DNA of 64,000 nucleotides from the NCBI RefSeq assembly GCF_003010935.1, contig NZ_PGGN01000007.1, forward strand, positions 185,068 to 249,067. Direction: 5' to 3'. Made by a program: the position numbers and the translations under genes. The DNA comes from Phyllobacterium endophyticum (GTDB taxonomy: Bacteria > Pseudomonadota > Alphaproteobacteria > Rhizobiales > Rhizobiaceae). Under the pieces are notes generated by a model. The model worked only from the letters and a program-made list of their open reading frames with translations, searched no databases and was not told the origin of the DNA. The number at the start of each line of letters is the position of its first letter. Within the stretch, counting starts at the first letter, position 1. This document shows positions 30,685 through 39,620 of this stretch, one piece after another.

Positions 30685-31731
30685 ATGGCGATTCAATATG
30701 CACGACCGATGATCGGCTATCTTGCCACTGGCATTCTTGTGCTTGCGCTGCTTCGTTTCGGCCAGACAATCTTCGTCCCGCTCGCCTTTGCCCTGTTCGT
30801 CATCGCACTTGTAGCGCCACTCCAGATAAAATTGCAGCGCTGGATGCCTCAACTGCTATCCCTGCTAATGACGCTCTCTGCAACAATCTTCATTATCATC
30901 GCCGTCGGATCCTCGGTGACCTGGGGCCTGAGCAGGCTTGGCCAATGGCTGTTTGTCAATGCCCGCAAATTCCAGGAAGTCTATGTCCGCTGGACTGACT
31001 GGCTGGAAGAACACGGCTTTGCTATCGCTGGCCCGCTCGCCGACCGCTTCGATGTGACATGGCTCGTCGGCTTTACCCATGGGCTAGCCGGTCGCCTCAA
31101 TAGTTTCGCGGGATTTGCGTTACTGGTCTTTGTCTTCGTCATGCTGGGCCTCCTCGAAACAGAGGATTTCGGCAAGCGATTGCAATCCCCCGCTGTTCAA
31201 CCCCTTGGCATGAAAATGCTTCACGCCAATCGCGAGATTTCAAAGAAACTGCGCCGTTTCATGCTTGTGCGCACGTTTGCGAGCATCCTCACCGGCTTGA
31301 TCGTCTGGGCATTCGCCTACTTCGCCGGTCTCGAACTGGCGGCCGCCTGGGGCGCGATTGCCTTCACCCTTAATTACATCCCGTTCCTCGGCCCGTTCGT
31401 GGCGACTGTCCTGCCAACGCTTTTTGCCATAGGGCAGTTTGACTCCTGGCAGATGGCTTTGGCAGTATTTGTCGGACTCAACCTGATCCAGTTCCTGATT
31501 GGGAGCTATCTTGAACCCTTGTTGATCGGCACATCCTTGGCGATCTCGCCTTTCGCCGTCATTTTTTCGGTGTTTTTCTGGAGCTTCATGTGGGGAGTGC
31601 CAGGGGCGTTCATTGGCGTTCCTATTCTCATTGCGTTCATTGTCTACTGCGAAAGCTCACCCGGTGCGGCATGGATTGCCGTTTTGCTGTCGGCGAAGTC
31701 TTTCAGCAGTTCCCGCGGAGCTTCGATCTAA
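30685..31731 (+). CDS. AI-2E family transporter (PerM/TqsA type)
   Basis: The 348-residue protein has seven to eight membrane helices: two at the N-terminus, a cytoplasmic loop with amphipathic helices at about residues 85-145, then further helices with the signature FTLNYIPFLGPFVATVLP and GSYLEPLLIG near the end. That is the standard layout of the family, some of which export autoinducer-2 while others are Na+/H+ antiporters or have unknown substrates. The name should not be read as evidence for AI-2 signalling. ATG 30685 with AAGG is preferred over a start 27 codons upstream. Confidence 0.88.
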   Translation: MAIQYARPMIGYLATGILVLALLRFGQTIFVPLAFALFVIALVAPLQIKLQRWMPQLLSLLMTLSATIFIIIAVGSSVTWGLSRLGQWLFVNARKFQEVYVRWTDWLEEHGFAIAGPLADRFDVTWLVGFTHGLAGRLNSFAGFALLVFVFVMLGLLETEDFGKRLQSPAVQPLGMKMLHANREISKKLRRFMLVRTFASILTGLIVWAFAYFAGLELAAAWGAIAFTLNYIPFLGPFVATVLPTLFAIGQFDSWQMALAVFVGLNLIQFLIGSYLEPLLIGTSLAISPFAVIFSVFFWSFMWGVPGAFIGVPILIAFIVYCESSPGAAWIAVLLSAKSFSSSRGASI

Positions 31732-31986
31732 TATCCAGCGCGCGCATTTAGAACAACAGTCAGTTGCGCAACTCGTTTCGTAACAGTTACGTACTGAACA
31801 AACTTCAGTAGTCATGCCATGCTGTCCAATACAACCATCCGTAATTGTGTGGTTTCCAAATTGGGCGCCTTTTTTGGAGCGGCAATGTCTGTACTTCCCC
31901 CAACAAAGGACCGAAGTAACGTTCGCTCGGCAAAACTTATGAGGCAACGTCGCCCTTTTTCCTCGTACCGGTACGATGGTGAAATT

Positions 31987-33138
31987 ATGAACGCTCATGA
32001 TCACATCGTGCCGTCGGATGCCTCGCTCGATCGAAACTTCGCGCATGTCGCAGCGGCGTCTCCCGTGGGCTGTCCGCCACTCCCATCGAAACGCTCATCT
32101 CAAGCCGTATTTGCTATTCCTGCATTCAGTTTTGATACCAGAAGCTTGCCGGTTGAAGTCCAATACCAGTCGTGGCGCAAAAGCTTCTCGTCGATGCTCG
32201 AGTTTGGCGAATGCAGGGACACGTCTCGTGGGTTTGAAGGAAAGCAAACGGTCTGGGATCTCGGCAGCCTGGCGTTCTCCCGGATCAGAACCAGTGCACT
32301 CGAATTTGCAAGTATCCCTGGTCACACGCGCAGGGAAACGCTCGATCATTGGACGTTGACTGTTCCACTCAACGGATCGATCAGCACCGTTGGTCCGGCA
32401 GGAAGCTTTCAAGGCGGCGCCGGTATCGTACAGGTCCATGCGCTGGGGCGTGGGTTTGAGGGAAATGTAACAGATAGCGAAATGCTGATGCTTTTCGTTC
32501 CCCGGGACTTCGACCCGGAAGTGGCATATGTCCTCAGCGCTTCGGAGTTCTCCGCAGTCGACACGACGATGGGCCGGCTATTGTCCGATTACTTCATCGG
32601 ACTGGCGAAACGGTTGCCAGCGGTCGATCTGGAAAATTTGCCTGAACTTGTGGGCGCGACGCGGGCGATGATCCGGGCGTGCCTGCTGCCCTCTCAAGGC
32701 AACATCGAGGAGGCTCGAGCACCTATCGCCCGCGTGTTGCTCGAAAAGGCGCGTCGTATAGTACAATCCAGATTGTTCGACCCATCGTTCAATGCAAATG
32801 TCCTGTGCCGCGACCTCGCGATTTCACGCACAGGTCTTTATCGGATGTTCGAGCCGTTCGGCGGCGTCATGCATTACCTGCAGCACCAGCGTCTGCTCGA
32901 TGCACACGCGGTGTTGGCCGATCCAAACGACAAACGTCGTATCGTCGAAATTGCTGAACAACGGTGTTTCAGTGACGGCGCAGAGTTCAGCCGGGCATTC
33001 AAAAGGGAGTTCGGCTATACGCCAAGCGAAGTGAGAGCCGGCCGCAAGAGCGGTGTGCCGAGCAGGCCAACCGCCGAGATGACCACGGCAGCTCCTGAAG
33101 AGCGCCTTGGATTGCTATTGCGCAAGCTTCACGGTTGA
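31987..33138 (+). CDS. AraC-family transcriptional regulator
   Basis: The 383-residue protein has an N-terminal ligand-binding half of the AraC_binding_2 kind (about residues 40-210: SFDTRSLPVEVQYQSWRKSF, HTRRETLDHWTLTVPL). The double helix-turn-helix DNA-binding domain lies at the C-terminus (NVLCRDLAISRTGLYRMF, FSDGAEFSRAFKREFGYTPS). Its target is unknown; the adjacent genes give no catabolic hint. Two palindromes upstream, GTTGCGCAAC (31763-31772) and CGTAAC-A-GTTACG (31779-31791), could be operators. I start at ATG 31987; a longer frame upstream looks non-coding. Confidence 0.9.
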   Translation: MNAHDHIVPSDASLDRNFAHVAAASPVGCPPLPSKRSSQAVFAIPAFSFDTRSLPVEVQYQSWRKSFSSMLEFGECRDTSRGFEGKQTVWDLGSLAFSRIRTSALEFASIPGHTRRETLDHWTLTVPLNGSISTVGPAGSFQGGAGIVQVHALGRGFEGNVTDSEMLMLFVPRDFDPEVAYVLSASEFSAVDTTMGRLLSDYFIGLAKRLPAVDLENLPELVGATRAMIRACLLPSQGNIEEARAPIARVLLEKARRIVQSRLFDPSFNANVLCRDLAISRTGLYRMFEPFGGVMHYLQHQRLLDAHAVLADPNDKRRIVEIAEQRCFSDGAEFSRAFKREFGYTPSEVRAGRKSGVPSRPTAEMTTAAPEERLGLLLRKLHG

Positions 33139-33305
33139 CCTGCAACAACGATGAGGTTTTCGATGTGTCAGGGTTGGGCTGGGAATTTGTGACCTGATGG
33201 TTCTTGCATGGTCGTCCCGGCATGTTTCAGGCTTCGAACTCCGGGCATCATCTCCTGCGATAGGTGCCAGAGCGGCGCTAGCTTCGCGCCTACACTGCAC
33301 GTGCA

Positions 33306-33713
33306 TCAGTCACGTTCAATTCTCACCGCGACGGAACCGGGACGATCAAAGACTGCAACATTGCCGGGGACCTTCCCCAGCACAATGATGCCTGGCAAAG
33401 GGACACGACCACTCCGATAGTAGATTACGAAGTGATCGGAACTCCACAGCCCGAGCGTGCCGATCGAGAAGTCGCGCTGGCGCGTCTGCTCCGGCAATGC
33501 GGCCGGCAACTTGCCAGTCTTCTCCTGGCGAAGATGGTCACTCATCTCGATGGTGCGCGGCAACATCTGAGCCAACGACTTCGCGGCTTCATTACCAGCG
33601 AGATCGGCCGTGACCTCGCCCCAGTTTGACGAAAGGCGAATACGTTCTTGCGCCATCGTGGGTCCAATCATTCCGAATGCGATAACAGCGGTGCTCAGCA
33701 ACGATTTCAGCAC
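33306..33713 (-). CDS. Secreted cyclophilin-like-fold protein
   Basis: The 135-residue protein has a signal peptide (LLSTAVIAFGMIGPTMAQE) and a mature part resembling the bacterial cyclophilin-like fold family: RIRLSSNWGEVTADLAGNEA, LAQMLPRTIEMSDH, FSIGTLGLWSSDHFVIYY, RVPLPGIIVLGKV. In that family the last two stretches form the conserved sheet. It is not a proven prolyl isomerase. The GTG start at 33713 is supported by GGAGG eight bases upstream. The gene stands alone. Confidence 0.78.
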   Translation of the reverse strand: MLKSLLSTAVIAFGMIGPTMAQERIRLSSNWGEVTADLAGNEAAKSLAQMLPRTIEMSDHLRQEKTGKLPAALPEQTRQRDFSIGTLGLWSSDHFVIYYRSGRVPLPGIIVLGKVPGNVAVFDRPGSVAVRIERD

Positions 33714-33969
33714 GGTTCATTCCTCCGTTTCCTGATAGTGCGATGGAGCCTGCGTTTGCGGTGCGGGCTCCATGTAGCCGGCGAGGTGCTGGCCGAAGAA
33801 GTTCGTCGGGAAGCGCTACGCCATCGGGATTGAAGCGAGATCGGGGCCCGACGAGCGGCACCATCCTCAGCGAAACCGGTCTGACCACTCCTCCAACAAA
33901 AGTGTGATTTCGTCTTATGGGGATCAGCATATAAACTGGGCGGCGCATCACGAAGTTAGGAGTTGGACG

Positions 33970-34158
33970 ATGAGAACAATCCTTGTACTTGCCGCTGCCT
34001 TTGGTTTCACCATGTCCGCCGCGTCGGCCGATTGCGCCGGACATACCGCATCCGTCGACAAACAGACGAAGACAGCGAGTATTTCGACAGACCAGACCCC
34101 CATCCCTTCCAGTTCTGAATCAGTCAAGGAGGAACGGCCACAGCAGGAAGCCGATTAA
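33970..34158 (+). CDS. Small secreted hypothetical protein
   Basis: A 62-residue product with a convincing signal peptide (MRTILVLAAAFGFTMSAASA) and a mature part of about 42 residues rich in Ser, Thr, Gln and charged residues with one Cys. TAGGAG lies eight bases before the ATG. No family is recognised. The low-complexity tail is probably disordered. It may be a periplasmic peptide of rhizobial type. Confidence 0.6.
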   Translation: MRTILVLAAAFGFTMSAASADCAGHTASVDKQTKTASISTDQTPIPSSSESVKEERPQQEAD

Positions 34159-34503
34159 CGCGGCTCACCGGGAGATCGTTTCTATCGCAAGGCACCCGCG
34201 TGCTGGACATTCGTTCGCGCGGGGCTTCACTATCGGATCAGTTGATCGGCCTGTTTGGAATTCAGCTATATTGAGGAGCACCGGGCGGTGACATGGCACC
34301 GCCCTTGCGCTGGTGGGACGCTCGCGTCAAGCAACCAAAGCGACGCTCTCCGAGCACCTCGCAAGGGAGCAAGCTCGCGTCAATGCCTTGCCTTTCCAGA
34401 CTCTGGCTTGTCTCCAGACGCGCTGACTTGCGGTGCGCGGCATTGCCCTGCCGCCAATTAGGTGTAGCTTCCTCAACATTCTAATTTTTGGCGGAGATTC
34501 GAC
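34159..34503. other. Intergenic region upstream of gnd
   Basis: 345 bases without a convincing gene. A perfect 8-bp hairpin GGGCGGTG (34283-34290) with CACCGCCC (34297-34304) has no U-run; it may be a weak terminator of the small secreted gene or a REP-like palindrome. A GGAG sequence precedes the gnd start. Confidence 0.45.
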
Positions 34504-35541
34504 ATGCAGTTGGGTATGATTGGACTGGGGCGTATGGGCAGCAACATGGCACAGCGCTTGATGAAGCATGGACATGACTGTGTCGTACACGATACCCGTG
34601 CCGAGAGTATGATAGAACTGCAAAGTCTTGGCGCTAAAGGCAGCACCTCCCTGCAGGAATTTGTCTCGATGCTGGCAAAGCCGCGTGCCGTTTGGCTTAT
34701 GTTGCCGGCCGCCGTAGTCGACAAGGTCCTGGCCCAATTGGTACCTTTGCTGGACAAGGACGATATCGTCATCGATGGTGGAAATTCTTACTACCATGAT
34801 GATATTCGCCGCAGCGGCGAACTTAAATCCAGCGGCGTTCACTATGTCGACGTGGGGACGAGTGGCGGAATTTTTGGCTTCGAGCGCGGCTACTGCCTGA
34901 TGATTGGCGGCGAGAACGATATTGTTCAACACCTGGCCCCCATCTTTGCTGCTCTTGCTCCCGGCAAGGGCAATGTATCTGAAACACCGAGCCGTCTGGA
35001 GAACCCCGTGGTGGGCAGTACGGCTGATCAAGGTTATCTGCATTGCGGGCCACATGGCGCCGGGCATTTTGTCAAAATGGTGCATAATGGCATCGAGTAC
35101 GGTTTGATGGCTGCCTATGCGGAAGGCCTCAACATTCTGCGCAACGCCGATATCGGTTTGCGAGCACATGAGGTCGACGCGGAAACGACGCCGCTTCAGC
35201 ACCCCGAACACTATCAGTACGAGTTCAACCTGCCCGACGTTGCGGAAGTATGGCGGCGCGGCAGCGTCATCAGTTCCTGGCTTCTCGATCTCACGGCCGA
35301 TGCCTTGCATGGCGATCCGGCGCTGGCGGGCTATGAGGGGCGTGTTTCGGATTCCGGCGAAGGCCGCTGGACTGTTATGGCGGCTATCGACGAGGCCGTA
35401 CCGACGCCCGTACTCAGCGCCGCCTTGCAGGAGCGCTTCTCCTCGCGCGGCAACGCCGATTTCGCCAACAAGATCTTGTCCGCCATGCGACGCGAATTTG
35501 GAGGACACATGGAAAAGCAGGCGCCAAAATCGGCAGGGTAG
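34504..35541 (+). CDS. gnd: 6-phosphogluconate dehydrogenase, decarboxylating (short form)
   Basis: 345 residues, the short GndA/YqeC-like class often NAD-preferring, rather than the 470-residue E. coli Gnd. MQLGMIGLGRMGSNMAQRL is the dinucleotide fold, VIDGGNSYYHDD and VGTSGGIFG are the family signature around the catalytic region, and GHFVKMVHNGIEYGLM contains the catalytic Lys and substrate Asn. It converts 6-phosphogluconate to ribulose 5-phosphate, CO2 and NAD(P)H. No zwf or pgl gene is adjacent. GGAG lies eight bases before the ATG. Confidence 0.95.
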   Translation: MQLGMIGLGRMGSNMAQRLMKHGHDCVVHDTRAESMIELQSLGAKGSTSLQEFVSMLAKPRAVWLMLPAAVVDKVLAQLVPLLDKDDIVIDGGNSYYHDDIRRSGELKSSGVHYVDVGTSGGIFGFERGYCLMIGGENDIVQHLAPIFAALAPGKGNVSETPSRLENPVVGSTADQGYLHCGPHGAGHFVKMVHNGIEYGLMAAYAEGLNILRNADIGLRAHEVDAETTPLQHPEHYQYEFNLPDVAEVWRRGSVISSWLLDLTADALHGDPALAGYEGRVSDSGEGRWTVMAAIDEAVPTPVLSAALQERFSSRGNADFANKILSAMRREFGGHMEKQAPKSAG

Positions 35542-35622
35542 CCCCACCCGGGACGCCGCCTGCATCGGATGAAACTAACGCGCACAACCCGGAAACACCG
35601 CTGTTTGGGGTCGTGGCAAGCC

Positions 35623-36627
35623 TCAATGGCGGGAACCAGCCTCACTGTCGAGATGCGCCATCTGCGCCTCGGAATAGCGTGTTCCGGCGGCTGCGCCCTT
35701 GGGCACAGCCCTTTCGATGGCGCTGAGGTCTTCGCTTGTAAGCTCGACATCGAGCGCGCCAAGAGCCTCGTTCAACCGGTCAAGCCGCCGCGCCCCGATT
35801 ACCGGTATGACGTCTTTACCCTGCGTGGCGACCCAGGCGATGGCAATCTGTGCGACCGTAACTCCTTTGCTAGTTGCGATCTCTTGCAAGGCATCGACCA
35901 GCGCGAGGTTCTTGTCGACGTTCTCGCCTTGAAAACGTGGGCTATGCGTCCGGAAGTCGCCCGGGCCTGCATTGTCTTTTTTCCAGTGACCGCTGATGAG
36001 GCCTCGAGAAAGCACCCCGTAGGCAGTGACTGCGATCCCCAGTTCGCGGCAGGTCTGCAGGATGTTATCTTCGATACCGCGAGATATCAGCGAATACTCG
36101 ATCTGCAGGTCCACGATTGGATGAACGGCTGCGGCTTTCCGGATCGTTGCCGAACCAACCTCTGACAAGCCAATGTGCTTGACATAACCCGCTTTGACCA
36201 TGTCGGAGATCGCCCCAATCGTGTCTTCAATGGGTACGTTTGGATCAAGTCTCGCCGGGCGATATATGTCGATATAGTCGACCCCAAGGCGCTGCAACGA
36301 ACAGGCGAGGAAGTTTTTTGTAGCTTCCGGCCGCGCGTCAAAGCCGGACCAACCGCCGGCTGGATCGCGTAGCGCTCCATATTTGACGCTGAGGATCACA
36401 TCTTCACGCCTCTTGCCATTCAGGGCCTCTGCGATAAGCATCTCATTGTGGCCCTGACCATAGAAATCGCCCGTGTCGAGAAGATTGATCCCCGCATCCA
36501 GCGAAGCATGAATGGTTGCAATGCTTTCAGCCCGATCCGAGGGGCCATACATGCCAGACATGCCCATGCAGCCAAGTCCAATCCCGGAAACTTTCGGCCC
36601 GGTTCTTCCAAGGTGAAGATATCTCAT
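35623..36627 (-). CDS. Aldo/keto reductase
   Basis: The 334-residue (beta/alpha)8 NADPH-dependent reductase has LLDTGDFYGQGHNEML, which supplies the catalytic Asp and Tyr. VILSVKYGALRDP supplies the Lys. HIGLSEVG and ISRGIEDNILQTCRELG follow, and RYSEAQMAHLDSE ends the protein. Where most relatives have GLHR or QYHRPD-like active-site text after YIDIY, this one reads YIDIYRPARLDP, so the His of the tetrad is replaced by Pro/Ala context; activity may be altered. ATG 36627 follows GGAG. It is transcribed divergently from a LysR gene that probably controls it. Confidence 0.88.
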   Translation of the reverse strand: MRYLHLGRTGPKVSGIGLGCMGMSGMYGPSDRAESIATIHASLDAGINLLDTGDFYGQGHNEMLIAEALNGKRREDVILSVKYGALRDPAGGWSGFDARPEATKNFLACSLQRLGVDYIDIYRPARLDPNVPIEDTIGAISDMVKAGYVKHIGLSEVGSATIRKAAAVHPIVDLQIEYSLISRGIEDNILQTCRELGIAVTAYGVLSRGLISGHWKKDNAGPGDFRTHSPRFQGENVDKNLALVDALQEIATSKGVTVAQIAIAWVATQGKDVIPVIGARRLDRLNEALGALDVELTSEDLSAIERAVPKGAAAGTRYSEAQMAHLDSEAGSRH

Positions 36628-36729
36628 ATGTCTCAACTCCGTAGTTCAACCTTCGCCAATCAATATAAAAGAGCCTTGCGTGTGCGATAATCCGGTATAT
36701 TCTGCACGGGTCGTACGGAAAAATGCACA

Positions 36730-37638
36730 ATGCCCAATCTATTTGACCTCGATGCTTTCGTTGCCGTCGCACAGGCCCGCAGTTTTCGCGCTGCCGCGAC
36801 GCTCCGCGGTGTCTCGGCGTCTTCGCTGAGCGAGGCGATACGCCGGCTGGAGGCGCGTGTCGGCGTCAGACTTCTCAACCGAACCACACGCAGCGTAACG
36901 CCAACCGAGGCGGGAACACAGCTGCTCGAGCGACTCAATCCAGCCCTGAGCGAGATTGCGAGTGCACTCGATGCTTTGAACAATTTCCGCGACAGTCCCT
37001 CCGGTACCCTCAAGCTCAACGTACCGGTCATCGTAGCGCAGAAGATTCTGCCGCCTATCGTGAATCGGTTTCTCGCTGCACATCCCGGAATCACGCTGGA
37101 GGTTTCAGCCTCTGACACATTCATCGATGTCTTGGCCGCAGGCTTCGACGCGGGCATTCGTTATGACGAGAGCATCGAGCGCGACATGATTGCGATCCCG
37201 ATAGGGCCGCGCAGCCAGCGGTTTGTTGTCGCTGCGGCTCCAGCCTATATCGCAAAGAAAGGCAAGCCTGAGCATCCGCGTGAACTTATCCACCACGCAT
37301 GCATACGCCACCGTTTTGCCAGCGGCGTTATCCCAGGTTGGGAATTCGAACGGGGCGGCAAACTGATAAAAGTCACCCCTAAGGGTCCGCTCATTGCCTC
37401 GACGGCGGCAGTCAGCGTTGGTGCCGCCGTCGCGGGTATCGGGCTGATCTATACGTTTGAGGAATACGTGAGTTCAGCCATCGCGAGCGGCGAGCTTGTC
37501 CCAGTGCTTGGCGCCTGGTGGCAAAGCTTTACCGGACCGCGGTTGTACTATCCGAGCCGCACGCACATGCCCGTCCCGCTGCGGGCTTTCGTTGATTTCA
37601 TCCAAAGCGCCGGAGAGCGGGCCCGGGTTGAAGCCTAG
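36730..37638 (+). CDS. LysR-family transcriptional regulator
   Basis: The 302-residue protein has a winged helix-turn-helix at residues 1-60 (LDAFVAVAQARSFRAAATLR, SASSLSEAIRRLEARVGVRL, NRTTRSVTPTEAG). A periplasmic-binding-like effector domain follows (GTLKLNVPVIVAQKILPPIV). It lies 102 bases from a divergent aldo/keto reductase gene, the classical arrangement of a LysR regulator with its target. The effector is unknown. Short and long starts do not compete; ATG 36730 gives the standard N-terminus. Confidence 0.92.
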   Translation: MPNLFDLDAFVAVAQARSFRAAATLRGVSASSLSEAIRRLEARVGVRLLNRTTRSVTPTEAGTQLLERLNPALSEIASALDALNNFRDSPSGTLKLNVPVIVAQKILPPIVNRFLAAHPGITLEVSASDTFIDVLAAGFDAGIRYDESIERDMIAIPIGPRSQRFVVAAAPAYIAKKGKPEHPRELIHHACIRHRFASGVIPGWEFERGGKLIKVTPKGPLIASTAAVSVGAAVAGIGLIYTFEEYVSSAIASGELVPVLGAWWQSFTGPRLYYPSRTHMPVPLRAFVDFIQSAGERARVEA

Positions 37639-37754
37639 CCCACTTGCATCCATTGCTCTGCCATGCAATGACGCGCGTTCCCAATCGGTGAGGCGCTTGG
37701 CCTCCCCTCCACATGTTCACGGCCCATCAATTTTTGGCATCAAGGAGCGCGGCC

Positions 37755-39044
37755 ATGGCTCAGGCGCTGGGTTTCGACTTTGGCACAACCAACACTGTCA
37801 TGGCCCTTGCCAACGGGGCATCGACCCGCTCGCTGTCGTTCACCAGCACCGCCGGAACGGCTGACAGCATGCGCACCGCCTTGTCATTCATGAAAGATCC
37901 ATTGGCTGGCGCATCGGCACTGAAGGTAGAAGCCGGCCATGCGGCAATTCGCCAGTTCATTGATCATCCTGGCGAATGCCGCTTCCTGCAATCGATCAAG
38001 ACCTTTGCCGCCAGTGCTCTCTTTCAGGGTACATTGATATTTGCCAAGCGGCAGACGTTTGAAGATCTGATGGAAATTTTTCTGCGCCGTCTCAAAACCT
38101 ATGCCGGCGACAACTGGCCTGCCGACATCACGCGCATTGTCACCGGACGTCCTGTGCATTTTGCCGGCGCCAATCCAGACGCGGTTCTGGCAACCGAGCG
38201 CTATAACGCGGCGCTCACACGATTCGGCTTTCCGGAAATCCACTTCGTTTATGAGCCGGTAGCGGCAGCCTTTTATTTCGCCCAGCATCTACAATCCGAT
38301 GCTACCGTGCTGGTAGCCGATTTCGGCGGCGGCACGACAGACTATTCGATCATCCGCTTCGAAACATCAGGGGGCAAACTTAGCGCGACGCCCGTCGGGC
38401 ATTCCGGCGTCGGCGTCGCGGGCGATCATTTCGATTATCGCATGATCGATCAAATCGTATCACCGCAAATCGGCAAAGGCAGCCTGTTCAAGAGCTTCAA
38501 CAAAACCTTGGAAGTTCCATCTTCCTGGTACGCGAATTTCGGCCGCTGGAATCAGCTGTCGATCTTCAAGACTTCAAAGGAGTTCGTCGCCCTCAAGAAA
38601 TTGGTTCGTGACAGCCTGGAGCCGGAAAAACTCGAAACATTCGTAGATCTGGTGGATCATGACGAGGGCTATCCGCTCTATCAGGCCGTGTCCGCAACCA
38701 AAATTGCGCTCTCCTCGGCAGATGAAGCGGAATTCAATTTCGCCCCGCTTGGCGATGGAGGGCGCAAACTGATACGCCGTTCTGATTTTGAAAACTGGAT
38801 TTCCGGTGATCTGGAGCGAATAGAAGGGGCCTTGGACGATGTGCTTGAGAAGACAAATACGTCACCTTCCAGCATCGACAAGATATTCCTGACCGGCGGA
38901 ACATCATTCGTTCCCGCGGTTCGCCGCATTTTCACCGAGCGCTTCGATCACGGCCGGATCGAGAGTGGGGGCGAACTGCTCTCTATTGCCCACGGCCTCG
39001 CGCTTATCGGGGAGCGCGACGACATCCAGCAGTGGACCGCTTAG
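37755..39044 (+). CDS. Hsp70-family protein (YegD-like)
   Basis: The 429-residue protein has only the actin/Hsp70 ATPase fold: phosphate-1 LGFDFGTTNTVMAL, connect and phosphate-2 VLVADFGGGTTDYSII, and the adenosine motif IFLTGGTSFVPAVRRIF. There is no substrate-binding domain of DnaK type. This matches YegD of E. coli, a chaperone-like ATPase of unknown client. ATG 37755 with AAGGAG eight bases upstream is chosen. A MaoC-type hydratase gene follows about 90 bases later on the same strand, perhaps co-transcribed. Confidence 0.9.
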   Translation: MAQALGFDFGTTNTVMALANGASTRSLSFTSTAGTADSMRTALSFMKDPLAGASALKVEAGHAAIRQFIDHPGECRFLQSIKTFAASALFQGTLIFAKRQTFEDLMEIFLRRLKTYAGDNWPADITRIVTGRPVHFAGANPDAVLATERYNAALTRFGFPEIHFVYEPVAAAFYFAQHLQSDATVLVADFGGGTTDYSIIRFETSGGKLSATPVGHSGVGVAGDHFDYRMIDQIVSPQIGKGSLFKSFNKTLEVPSSWYANFGRWNQLSIFKTSKEFVALKKLVRDSLEPEKLETFVDLVDHDEGYPLYQAVSATKIALSSADEAEFNFAPLGDGGRKLIRRSDFENWISGDLERIEGALDDVLEKTNTSPSSIDKIFLTGGTSFVPAVRRIFTERFDHGRIESGGELLSIAHGLALIGERDDIQQWTA

Positions 39045-39130
39045 GATACGCTGGTCGGGGATGACAAATGGCGCGCTAGAGACTATCGAAAGCCAGTATC
39101 CCGAATGAACGCGCGCAGAAAGTCGAGACT

Positions 39131-39613
39131 ATGAAAGCAGCGATGACGCTCAAGCAACTGAAAGCAGCTATCGGAACTGAAATTGGCTGCTCGGAGTGGC
39201 GCACGATTACCCAGGAAATGATCAATCAGTTTGCCGACGCAACCGATGATCACCAGTTCATCCATGTAGATCCCGAGCGCGCAGCAAAAGAGGCCCCCTT
39301 TGGTGGCACTATCGCGCATGGGTTTCTGACAATCTCGCTGCTGTCGACATTGGCCTATGAGGCCTTACCGATGATCGAAGGCGCAACAATGGGTATCAAT
39401 TACGGTTTCGACAAGGTCCGCTTTATGTCGCCCGTTGTTACCGGCAAGCGCGTACGGGCTCGTTTCAAACTCGCTGATGCGGATATTCGCCCCTCGGGCC
39501 GTGTCCTCAACAATTACGAGGTCACGTTGGAGATTGAAAACACGCTCAAGCCCGCCCTCGTCGCAAACTGGTTGACCCTTGCCATACTTGCACAACCTCC
39601 GGAAATGGACTGA
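39131..39613 (+). CDS. MaoC-family dehydratase
   Basis: The 160-residue hot-dog-fold protein has the R-hydratase signature: FADATDDHQFIHVDPERA supplies the catalytic Asp and His, and APFGGTIAHGFLTISLLS the conserved Gly-rich hot-dog helix region. Members hydrate enoyl-CoA to (R)-3-hydroxyacyl-CoA; close NodN-like relatives occur in rhizobia. Without neighbours from fatty-acid or PHB metabolism the substrate is open. Start may be ATG 39131 or the internal ATG 39143; neither has a strong ribosome site. Confidence 0.9.
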   Translation: MKAAMTLKQLKAAIGTEIGCSEWRTITQEMINQFADATDDHQFIHVDPERAAKEAPFGGTIAHGFLTISLLSTLAYEALPMIEGATMGINYGFDKVRFMSPVVTGKRVRARFKLADADIRPSGRVLNNYEVTLEIENTLKPALVANWLTLAILAQPPEMD

Positions 39614-39620
39614 GCCAACG

